A DNA stretch of 11,160 nucleotides from a bacterium (GTDB taxonomy: Bacteria; RBG-13-66-14): contig JAPLSK010000233.1 of assembly GCA_026398675.1 (NCBI GenBank), positions 1 to 11,160 of the forward strand, written 5' to 3'. Positions 1-5,385 of this stretch are shown one piece after another (position 1 is the first letter of the stretch; every line of letters starts with the position of its first letter). The translations under genes were made by a program, and so were the position numbers. The notes beneath the pieces were generated by a model. It ran no database searches and was not told where the DNA came from. It saw only the letters and a list, made by a program, of their open reading frames with translations.

Positions 1-951
1 CTTCTTGGTCGCTTCGTCAAACACCCGTACATCCAAGAGCTTCGAATCTTGAAGGCCGCCGAGAATGTATTCGAAGACGCCGCGACGGTTCTTGACGTAC
101 GGGTCGCCATAAAGCCGCTGGACCTCGGCGGAAACTTTGGCCGGATCATAGGACTTGGAATGGTATTGCTCGTAGAGCCGTCCCCACTCCAGTCCCCGCA
201 TTTCGCTCTCAACATCCCTGAACACGCTCGACACCCAGTCGATTACGCTGTTGAAATAAGTCTTCAGCTGATTGATATTGTTGTTGTTGCGATGCTGGCT
301 CATGTAGCTGCCGATGTCGCCCTTGCTCACCCAGTCCAGCGCCCGCTCCAAGAACTCCTGCCGGTTTGCGCTGCCCCTGACGTAGGCGCTCCATTTCTGG
401 ATGTTCGCGTTCTGGCTGTTGCTGAACTCGGCCTTCGCGAGCGTCACAAACGGGCCGGAGTAGATGGCGTTCAGCAACTCCTGGTCGTTGAGCGGCACAC
501 CTGCGATGTTGATCGTCTCGAACCACTTCTTGATCTCGGTCTCCGTGCCCTCGCACTCGTAGATCAGCAAATTCGAGTTCCTAATCAGGGCCTGCTGGTC
601 GGCGGGCAGGCTGTCGAAGTTCTTCGGATTGCCGTCGTCCATGATCGCGAACTTGTTTGTGATGAACCGCCCTATGCTGGTGATCCGCTGCTGGCCGTCT
701 AAAACCTCGAACTTATCCTTCGAGACTTTGTTGAAATAGATCAGGCCCAGCGGATACCCCTTGAGCAGCGAATGGATGACCGCTTGCTCTTTCTTGCCTC
801 CACCATCCGCATAGATGTAATTGCGCTGGTACTCCGGCTGAATGGTGAGCTTTCCGCCTAGCCCGAACAGACCCTTGCCCTCCAGTTGGTTGTACACAAA
901 CCCATCGCATATGTCGGCAACGGTGATGTCGGTTTTCAGCTTAGTATTCAC
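1..951 (-). CDS. DUF262 (GmrSD-type, ParB-like fold) protein, 3' end outside window
   Basis: The frame is open for 317 codons and continues past position 1. I read the start as GTG at 951-949, overlapping the methyltransferase stop as GTGA, with an AGAGGG ribosome site about 8 bases upstream. DUF262 hallmarks are visible: QRNYIY at residues 42-47, DGQQRITS at 85-92 (the ParB/sulfiredoxin-like nucleotide motif) and FETINIAGVPLNDQEL in the middle. In GmrSD-type enzymes DUF262 is the nucleotide-dependent half and a DUF1524 or HNH nuclease domain follows, either fused or separate. Any such nuclease domain would lie outside this window. The overlap with a DNA methyltransferase suggests a restriction or defence partner whose DNA target is modified by that enzyme; that is inference. 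GC content is lower than in the housekeeping genes, which suggests transfer. Confidence in the domain is high, in the role moderate. Confidence 0.88.
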   Translation of the reverse strand, partial: MNTKLKTDITVADICDGFVYNQLEGKGLFGLGGKLTIQPEYQRNYIYADGGGKKEQAVIHSLLKGYPLGLIYFNKVSKDKFEVLDGQQRITSIGRFITNKFAIMDDGNPKNFDSLPADQQALIRNSNLLIYECEGTETEIKKWFETINIAGVPLNDQELLNAIYSGPFVTLAKAEFSNSQNANIQKWSAYVRGSANRQEFLERALDWVSKGDIGSYMSQHRNNNNINQLKTYFNSVIDWVSSVFRDVESEMRGLEWGRLYEQYHSKSYDPAKVSAEVQRLYGDPYVKNRRGVFEYILGGLQDSKLLDVRVFDEATKK

Positions 952-2171
952 TTATTCCACCCTCTTGCAGGCTGGGTAATGCGGCGGTGGCGGATGAGGA
1001 CTCGCTTGAAAACCTTGACGCCGTTCACTACCCCGGAAGCGTTGAGGTCGTAAACGCCCGGCTTGCCGAATCGCTTCCGATACGTGTCCCGGCACTCCGA
1101 GGAGGTGTACACCCGAGTCCTACAGGCATTGTCTGGGTCGTTGGATTCCGTAGTGCCCACAATTTCGAACTGGTCCGGGTTGTACTTGTCAAGGAAGGTA
1201 ATAGGTACGCCCATAGCGCCGTCGTAGTCGCTGGGAATCGCGTCGGTGAACGGCACTTCGATGGCATCGTAGTTGTCGTATCTGTCGTAGGCCTCCTTGC
1301 CCTTGATCTCCTTGTGCTTGCTGAACTTCAAATTGTCCGCCATGGTCATAAGGGGTAGCTCTTGGTGGCGGCGTCCGTGGTCGAGGTTTGTGAACCAAAC
1401 CGAAGTAGACCGGCCCATTACCTTGCCGTTGACGATTCTGTAATTGCTCCCCTTCTTGCCGGACTCAAGCATGGCCTTTGCTACTTTGGGTGGAACGTCG
1501 AAAAGCATATCAGTCCCCATTGGAGTGACCCCCATCCACAGTTTGTTGTCCTTGATGAGCGGGAAGATTTCCTTGTACGTGATGGCGTTCTTGTTCCCGA
1601 TAATCAGGAACTTCTTCCCGTGTTCCACGAGCTGGGCGACGTACTCACGGAAGAGAGAGAAAGGCGGGTTGGTGACCACGATGTCCGCCTGTTTGAGCAA
1701 CTCAACGCACTCCGCGCTACGGAAGTCTCCGCCTTCCGCGAGGCGTGTGCGGGTGTGGGGGTTCTGCTTAAGGAAGAGTTTGACATCTTCAATGCCGGTA
1801 GCGCCATCCCCGTTGACATCCACCACTTCCCCGATCTCGACGGCAATCGCCTTGGGCTTTTGGCGCTTGCCATTGCCCTCGTCGTACTCACCGAACGTGA
1901 GTTGTGCGCCGGCGATGGTGGAGCCGTCGTAGCTGGTGGTGACGAGCTTTTTGAGGCCGAGCTTGTTGAAATTGGCGGCGAAGTACTTGAAGAAGTTGCT
2001 CTCGAAGGGGTCGTCGCAGTTGCAGTAGACGACCTTGCCACGGAAGGTGTCGGGGTCGAATTCCAAGTATGCCTCGACCTCTTTCTGGATATCGACGTAC
2101 TGGGTGTAGAACTCGTCCTGCTTGGCCGCCTTGGCGGCGCCGAGTCCTCGGTTCAGTGACTTGTTTTGCAT
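948..2171 (-). CDS. EcoRI-family adenine-specific DNA methyltransferase
   Basis: This 407-residue protein should transfer a methyl group from S-adenosylmethionine to the N6 of adenine in a specific DNA site. It closely resembles M.EcoRI as I recall that sequence: DEFYTQYVDI near residue 19, KVVYCNCDDP at 46-55 followed by SNFFKYFA, then ADIVVTNPPFSLFREYV with the catalytic NPPF at 168-171, and KKFLIIGNKNAITYKEIF after it. It is longer than M.EcoRI (about 325 residues). The extra length includes a DVNGDG-containing insert near residues 118-130 and a C-terminal extension. ATG at 2171 gives the family's expected N-terminus, although only a weak CGGA precedes it. The gene is followed with overlap by a DUF262 gene rather than by an EcoRI-type endonuclease. 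The target sequence cannot be read from the protein. It could also be a solitary methyltransferase with an unrelated neighbour. Confidence 0.93.
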   Translation of the reverse strand: MQNKSLNRGLGAAKAAKQDEFYTQYVDIQKEVEAYLEFDPDTFRGKVVYCNCDDPFESNFFKYFAANFNKLGLKKLVTTSYDGSTIAGAQLTFGEYDEGNGKRQKPKAIAVEIGEVVDVNGDGATGIEDVKLFLKQNPHTRTRLAEGGDFRSAECVELLKQADIVVTNPPFSLFREYVAQLVEHGKKFLIIGNKNAITYKEIFPLIKDNKLWMGVTPMGTDMLFDVPPKVAKAMLESGKKGSNYRIVNGKVMGRSTSVWFTNLDHGRRHQELPLMTMADNLKFSKHKEIKGKEAYDRYDNYDAIEVPFTDAIPSDYDGAMGVPITFLDKYNPDQFEIVGTTESNDPDNACRTRVYTSSECRDTYRKRFGKPGVYDLNASGVVNGVKVFKRVLIRHRRITQPARGWNK

Positions 2172-2212
2172 GTTATTCCGCGATTGTCGCCGTAGAAAAG
2201 ACGGCCGCCCAT
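2154..2212 (-). other. Short leader ORF resembling the start of another DNA-methylase gene
   Basis: ATG at 2212 with a GGAGAG ribosome site 5-6 bases upstream opens a 19-codon frame reading MGGRLFYGDNRGITCKTSH. It stops inside the first codons of the EcoRI-family methyltransferase, in a different frame. The (R)LFYGDN string followed by L is a common N-terminal signature of PF01555-type site-specific DNA methylases. Here the match ends after N. Two readings are possible: the scar of a methylase gene whose remainder was lost or displaced when the present cassette arrived, or a leader peptide that couples translation into the methyltransferase, which itself has a poor ribosome site. The motif and the spacing are seen; both interpretations are inference, and seven residues could match by chance. 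Confidence 0.35.
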
Positions 2213-2218
2213 GCGCGC

Positions 2219-2240
2219 TCTCCGGTTTGGTTGCCGGAGA
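2219..2240 (-). promoter_or_regulatory. Palindrome upstream of the methyltransferase (operator or hairpin)
   Basis: Perfect 7-base arms (TCTCCGG / CCGGAGA) are separated by 8 bases. The proximal arm contains the GGAGAG ribosome site of the short leader ORF. If transcribed, the hairpin would hide that site. If transcription starts at the promoter proposed just upstream, the palindrome would straddle the start point and act more like an operator. Controlled expression is usual for restriction-modification genes, but no regulator gene is visible in the window. Confidence 0.35.
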
Positions 2241-2269
2241 ACTGTATCAAAGGCGGTTCGCGCAAGCAA
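2241..2269 (-). promoter_or_regulatory. Possible sigma-70-type promoter for the methyltransferase/DUF262 pair
   Basis: On the minus strand TTGCTT (2264-2269) and TACAGT (2241-2246) are separated by 17 bases. The match to consensus is modest: 3 of 6 at -35 and 4 of 6 at -10. Position supports it, because it lies about 70 bases upstream of the methyltransferase start and the preceding gene has already ended. Confidence 0.3.
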
Positions 2270-2407
2270 CCGGACGCCTACTTCGTTCCTGCCTTTGGGT
2301 TTAGCGTCCGCCGCCGCGCCTTCTTTTTCTTCCGTTTCTTCTTCGGCCGATAGGCGTTTCTTTTTTTTAAAGAGCCGACACCCTCCCGTAACACTATAAA
2401 TATAGGC

Positions 2408-3352
2408 CTAAATACCCTGAGCGTCAAGGCGATATGCCATTTCATTTTGCGTGACCCGGTAGCCCAGGGAGTCGTAAAGTGCGGCGGCTCCGCGGTTGGA
2501 GGCGCCGACCTGCAGGGAGCTGCCGGCGAATCCGGCCGAGGCGTAAGCGGTGAGGGCGTGCGCGATGAGCAACCGGCCCAGCCCCCTGCCCTGTTGGTTG
2601 GGGCTGACGGCGAGGCTGACCACGAAGCCGAGCGGCGCGGATTCCTTGCTCTCCTCCACCGTGGAGACGACGAAGCCGGTCATCAGCCGGTCCCGCCGCC
2701 GGGCCACCAGGTTTCCCGGCGGGAAGGGCCTGCCGAATTTCCCCTCCAGGCAGCCCTCGAGCATCGTCTCCGACTCGAAAGGGTCGGCCAGGGCGGGGTG
2801 GACGAGGGCATCGGGCGAGTTGTGGAAGGCCGCGGCCTGGATCAGGGCCAGCGCCCGCAGGTCCTCGGGACGCATACGGCGGACGGAGTGCCCCTCGACG
2901 GTCGGCGGTCGGGATAGGCCCGCGTCGCGGAAGAGCAGCACCCTTTTCTCCCGGGGGACCAGATGCCAGCCGGCGCGCTGCATGGCCGGGCCGAGGTCGC
3001 CTTGCGGCGGGCTGAGGGTCGCCCCCGAGGCCAGAACGAGGCTTTCCCCCCGCACCAGCCGGTCTAAAAGCCGAATGCCGCCCTCGGCGTTGTTGTGGCG
3101 CCCGGCGAGGTACAAAAGGGACACCCGGAGGCCGTCGCTTTCCCGGGTTCCGCAGGCGAAGCCGACGGTTTCCATGCCGTCGAGCGCCAGGGACCAGCGC
3201 CGGTTCCCGGGTTCGTTCCAGGCGTCCGTAAGTTTCCGCCGGAGCCCCTCGAAGGCGCGCCCAAGCCGCGCGCCGAAGTAGCGCTCCGCCGAATCGAACA
3301 GCCCGTCCGGCGGGGGGCCGGAGTAGAGCTCTCTGGGAACGAAAACCAGCAT
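2408..3352 (-). CDS. GNAT-family N-acetyltransferase, two-domain
   Basis: A 314-residue predicted acetyl-CoA-dependent acetyltransferase of unknown substrate. The C-terminal half (about 155-314) is a clear GNAT domain: SLAVSPNQQGRGLGRLLIAHAL carries the acetyl-CoA pyrophosphate-binding Q/RxxGxG/A loop (QGRGLG, 254-259), followed by ASNRGAAALYDSLGYR (284-299), the usual Asn and Tyr region of motif B. The N-terminal half (about 1-145) looks like a degenerate second GNAT domain, ending in AGWHLVPREKRVLLF, without an intact acetyl-CoA loop. ATG at 3352 is preceded by a TATAAT box and no ribosome site, so a nearly leaderless message is likely. It stands alone between a terminator upstream and the transferred methylase cassette downstream. 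Substrates of tandem GNATs cannot be predicted from sequence. Confidence 0.88.
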   Translation of the reverse strand: MLVFVPRELYSGPPPDGLFDSAERYFGARLGRAFEGLRRKLTDAWNEPGNRRWSLALDGMETVGFACGTRESDGLRVSLLYLAGRHNNAEGGIRLLDRLVRGESLVLASGATLSPPQGDLGPAMQRAGWHLVPREKRVLLFRDAGLSRPPTVEGHSVRRMRPEDLRALALIQAAAFHNSPDALVHPALADPFESETMLEGCLEGKFGRPFPPGNLVARRRDRLMTGFVVSTVEESKESAPLGFVVSLAVSPNQQGRGLGRLLIAHALTAYASAGFAGSSLQVGASNRGAAALYDSLGYRVTQNEMAYRLDAQGI

Positions 3353-3363
3353 GGTGTGGCGGT

Positions 3364-3394
3364 ATTATACCCCGAGACGCGTTTTTCCCGTCAG
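3364..3394 (-). promoter_or_regulatory. Promoter of the GNAT gene with perfect TATAAT, near-leaderless
   Basis: A consensus -10 TATAAT lies at 3364-3369, only 11 bases before the ATG. The best -35 is CTGACG at 3389-3394 (4 of 6) with a long 19-base spacer. Transcription starting 6-7 bases after the -10 would leave about 5 untranslated bases. No Shine-Dalgarno sequence is present in that short leader. Confidence 0.55.
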
Positions 3395-3411
3395 CCCGTT
3401 CCGTCGTCCGC

Positions 3412-3443
3412 GATAACGAAAGCCGAGGAACGCGCCCTCGGCT
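3412..3443 (-). terminator. Rho-independent-like terminator after the di-iron/stress operon
   Basis: On the minus strand an 8-base perfect stem (AGCCGAGG / CCTCGGCT) with a 7-base loop is followed by TTCGTTAT, a short interrupted T-rich tail. It lies about 30 bases past the stop codon of the rubrerythrin-like gene and before the promoter of the next gene, which is where a terminator is expected. Confidence 0.65.
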
Positions 3444-3473
3444 CACGACGTCGGGGTCTTGAAAGCGGACGGC

Positions 3474-3968
3474 CTAGCGAATCCCGGCCAGCCTGGCCGA
3501 AAGCGTGTTCACGTGGCCGATTTCCTCCCCGATGATCCAGTCTATCTTGTCCCGGCCCCACTGTTCGGGCGTGGCCTGCTTCAGGCCCACGTAGAAGGCG
3601 ATGGAATCGCGCTCGAGGCCGATGGCGTAGCGGAGGACCTTATCCAGGGATTCCTTCCCGGTGAGCGTGTCGGCCGGCTCGACCCGGACGTCGAAGACGT
3701 AGCCGCCGGCCATGGCCTGGAGGTAAAGGACGGCCTGGTTGTCCGGATCGAAAATGGTGGCCGTCCGGTCCTTCTTCGTCAGCTTCTCCCGCAGCTCGCG
3801 GAAGGTTTTCCCGTGCTCGTCCTCCATGGCGGCCAGGTCTTGGAGCATGTCTTTCGTCGGGGCGTCCTCGAAGCCCAGAGCGGCCTTACGGTAGAAGGCG
3901 GCCCCGTTGCGCTCGATCTGCTCGGCCAGCTCGTAGATCTCGTCGGCGGAAAATTTCGTGATACTCAT
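3474..3968 (-). CDS. Rubrerythrin-like ferritin-superfamily di-iron protein
   Basis: A 164-residue protein with two copies of the ferritin-like helix pair. The first has IERNGAAFY (E19, then FY at 25-26) and MEDEH (E49, H52). The second has LERDSIAFY (E119) and IIGEEIGH (E149, H152). These ExxH and E...FY ligands make a di-iron site of the kind that reduces hydrogen peroxide in rubrerythrins. No C-terminal rubredoxin domain with CxxC pairs is present, so an external electron donor would be needed. It begins 34 bases after the ferritin stop, with a GAGG ribosome site 8 bases before ATG, so it is very likely cotranscribed with ferritin and desulfoferrodoxin. A terminator follows. Peroxidase or iron-handling activity is inferred from the fold; cytoplasmic location follows from the absence of a signal peptide. 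Confidence 0.85.
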   Translation of the reverse strand: MSITKFSADEIYELAEQIERNGAAFYRKAALGFEDAPTKDMLQDLAAMEDEHGKTFRELREKLTKKDRTATIFDPDNQAVLYLQAMAGGYVFDVRVEPADTLTGKESLDKVLRYAIGLERDSIAFYVGLKQATPEQWGRDKIDWIIGEEIGHVNTLSARLAGIR

Positions 3969-4002
3969 CGCCCAACCTCGAGGAAAATCGGTTTCGTTTA
4001 CG

Positions 4003-4533
4003 CTAGTTCGCCGCGGGGAGGATGCTCAACAAAATCGGCGCCGGGATGATCCGGACGCTCATCTCCTTGTCCAGCATCAGGAGCCCCTGACCGTTGCCCT
4101 GGACCAGCTTCGTCTTCTCGACGTTGGAGGTGGCGTTGTCCTCCTCCTCGATCTGCTCGTTGACGAACCAGTCCAGGAGGGGCCGGGTGGCGTGGTCCCG
4201 AGTCTCGACGACGGCGTCGTAGATTTTATAGATGGAATCGGAGATGAAGCGCTCGTGCTTGAGGCTCGCCTCGAAAGCCGCCAGGGGGCTTTCCCACTCC
4301 ACGGGCGGCTTCTCGATGGCCTCCAGGACCACCCGCCCGCCGCGCTCGAGGATGTGGTTGTAGAACTTGAAGGCGTGGATGACCTCCTCCTGCACCTGGG
4401 CGTTCATCCAGTGGGCCATGCCGGGGAGGTTCTTGGCGGCGAAGTAGGCGGCGATGGCCTGGTAGAGGTAGGCGGAGTATAGCTCCTTGTTTATCTGCTC
4501 GTTCACGAGCTTTTCGACTTTGGGATTCAGCAT
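4003..4533 (-). CDS. ftn: Bacterial ferritin (iron-storage ferroxidase)
   Basis: This 176-residue protein matches bacterial non-haem ferritin in length and sequence. It starts LNPKVEKLVNEQINKELYSAYLY, with ferroxidase ligands at E17, E50 with H53 (QVQEEVIH), E94, and the QIEEE segment near 127-131. It should oxidise Fe(II), store Fe(III) in a 24-subunit cytoplasmic shell and limit Fenton chemistry. I chose ATG at 4533 rather than the in-frame ATG at 4548: the latter sits in the GGGAGAG ribosome site, which is spaced correctly for 4533, and the shorter N-terminus matches the family. It lies between desulfoferrodoxin and a rubrerythrin-like gene, which supports a role in iron and oxidative-stress defence. 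The last ~15 residues are unusually hydrophobic (IIPAPILLSILPAAN) compared with typical ferritins. Confidence 0.93.
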   Translation of the reverse strand: MLNPKVEKLVNEQINKELYSAYLYQAIAAYFAAKNLPGMAHWMNAQVQEEVIHAFKFYNHILERGGRVVLEAIEKPPVEWESPLAAFEASLKHERFISDSIYKIYDAVVETRDHATRPLLDWFVNEQIEEEDNATSNVEKTKLVQGNGQGLLMLDKEMSVRIIPAPILLSILPAAN

Positions 4534-4595
4534 CTCGGTCTCTCCCATATTTTCAGGGGCCGGGCGGTGCTTCCGGTCACCCGTTCATTCGATTG

Positions 4596-4652
4596 GAGAC
4601 AAGGGGTTTTGCCGGAGGCATAGCTCGCTTCGCTCGGTTAAACCCCTTGCTC
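4596..4652. repeat. Long inverted repeat between dfx and ferritin
   Basis: Perfect 10-base arms (CAAGGGGTTT at 4600-4609, AAACCCCTTG at 4640-4649) extend to 13 paired bases if one bulge is allowed. The 30-base centre contains the CGCTTCGCTCG-type sequence often seen in interspersed palindromic repeats. No T-rich tail follows on the minus strand, so it is not a standard terminator. It could be a REP-like element, or an mRNA stem-loop that protects the dfx message and tunes expression of the ferritin genes downstream. Confidence 0.6.
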
Positions 4653-4659
4653 TAGTTGT

Positions 4660-5037
4660 CTAGCTTTTCCACAGGCCGTGGACGTTGCAGTACTCGCGGG
4701 CCCGGACCTTGGCGTCCCCGCAGTAGCAGAAGTGGGACTTGGGCTCGTCGCCGGGTTTCAACCACTTGCGCATGACTTTTTCCCCGGCGTGGAGCTCGAT
4801 CCACTCGATGTAGTGCTCGGGGACCATGGGGTGCAATGTGCTGCCCACGGTCACGGTGTAGCCGTCGGCGTCCTTCTCGATGACCGGCACGTGCTTCTCG
4901 GTCTTGAAATCCGCCGTCTTCTCCTCCATGAGCTTCATGGGCTTGCCGCAGCAGACCAACTCCCCGGCGCCGCCGTGGACGATTTCCACGACGTTGCCGC
5001 ACAGCTCGCACTTGTAAACCTCGCGTAATTTCCTCAT
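4660..5037 (-). CDS. dfx: Desulfoferrodoxin (two-iron superoxide reductase)
   Basis: A 125-residue superoxide reductase that converts superoxide to hydrogen peroxide without making oxygen, typical of anaerobes and microaerophiles. The N-terminal desulforedoxin domain binds centre I through C10, C13, C29 and C30 (YKCELCG and VCCGKPM). The C-terminal neelaredoxin domain has the centre II ligands H49 (in EKHVP, with the neighbouring E47 and K48), H69 (STLHPM), H75 (PEHYIEW), C117 and H120 (EYCNVHGLW). All expected residues are present, so it is a class I enzyme of normal length. ATG at 5037 is chosen because AAGGA lies 7-8 bases upstream; an in-frame ATG at 5091 would add 18 charged residues absent from the family. 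It is probably driven by the promoter near 5280-5308 and cotranscribed with ferritin and the rubrerythrin-like gene, which could handle the peroxide and iron. Confidence 0.96.
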   Translation of the reverse strand: MRKLREVYKCELCGNVVEIVHGGAGELVCCGKPMKLMEEKTADFKTEKHVPVIEKDADGYTVTVGSTLHPMVPEHYIEWIELHAGEKVMRKWLKPGDEPKSHFCYCGDAKVRAREYCNVHGLWKS

Positions 5038-5104
5038 CTCGCGTTCCTTTTCGGTTGAGCGCCGGCGGACCGATGCGCTGTTCCCGGTCATGGGGGTGAG
5101 CCCC

Positions 5105-5221
5105 CTATCCCCCGGATTCCAGGAGGTCGTCGTACTCGATCTCGAAGCGCAGCTTGTGCTTCGCCTCCTCCCTCTGGATGGCGAAGTCGAGAACCTCGTC
5201 GGCGGAAGAAAATTTCTGCAA
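5105..5221 (-). pseudogene. 38-residue ferritin-like remnant or mini-protein
   Basis: TTG at 5221 with AAGGAG 5 bases upstream opens a 38-codon frame. Its first part, KFSSADEVLDFAIQREE, is typical of helix A of rubrerythrin-like proteins and resembles the start of the 164-residue rubrerythrin-like protein encoded at 3474-3968. Its second part, EEAKHKLRFEIEYDDLL, looks like helix B or the last helix with the ExxH ligand. The loop and FY segment that should lie between are missing, as if an in-frame deletion joined two EEA-containing helices. It is the first frame after a good promoter and precedes dfx by 67 bases. It may be a decayed rubrerythrin gene that is still translated, or a genuine small protein. 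The reading frame and ribosome site are seen; the deletion is inferred. Confidence 0.5.
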
Positions 5222-5279
5222 GGCTGCTCCTTAGATTGCCCCGGCGGTCATTCGCCGTCGTTGAAAGTGACACTCGCTT

Positions 5280-5308
5280 ATTTTACAGGCGAGGGGCGGG
5301 CGGGTCAA
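5280..5308 (-). promoter_or_regulatory. Strong sigma-70-type promoter of the dfx/ferritin operon
   Basis: On the minus strand TTGACC (5303-5308) and TAAAAT (5280-5285) are separated by exactly 17 bases; each hexamer matches consensus in 5 of 6 positions. Transcription should begin near 5273, giving a leader of about 50 bases before the TTG start at 5221. It is the best promoter in the window and is ideally placed to drive the superoxide-reductase, ferritin and rubrerythrin-like genes. Confidence 0.7.
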
Positions 5309-5330
5309 ATCGAACTTCACTCATCACCAG

Positions 5331-5367
5331 TCGGGAATATCACAATATCGGGAAAAGTATATCACAA
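5331..5367 (-). promoter_or_regulatory. Tandem imperfect repeat upstream of the dfx promoter
   Basis: Two copies of TCGGGAA...ATATCACAA stand side by side: 5331-5345 (TCGGGAATATCACAA) and 5348-5367, where five bases are inserted in the middle. The repeated ATATCACAA halves are 22 bases apart, about two helix turns, so a dimeric regulator could bind both on the same face. They lie some 20 bases upstream of the -35 box, an activator-type position. The regulator is unknown. The AT-rich block could also simply be an UP-element-like stretch. Confidence 0.4.
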
Positions 5368-5385
5368 AACTCGAATAAAACAAAA

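Noticed and set aside
49..702. 217-residue plus-strand frame
   Set aside because: Antisense of the DUF262 gene, which has clear family motifs on the minus strand and an uninterrupted frame to the window edge.
1362..2159. 265-residue plus-strand frame
   Set aside because: Antisense of the EcoRI-family methyltransferase; no recognisable domain.
2278..2394. 38-residue Lys/Arg-rich ORF (GTG start) in the GNAT-methylase gap
   Set aside because: No ribosome site before the GTG and the composition follows from a purine-rich low-complexity tract; kept only as a finding.
2442..3446. 334-residue minus-strand frame over the GNAT gene
   Set aside because: Arg/Pro/Ala/Gly-rich shadow; the acetyl-CoA loop is in the alternative frame that ends at 2408.
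5038..5091. 18-residue N-terminal extension of desulfoferrodoxin
   Set aside because: The inner ATG at 5037 has an AAGGA ribosome site and matches the family N-terminus; the extension is charged and unconserved.
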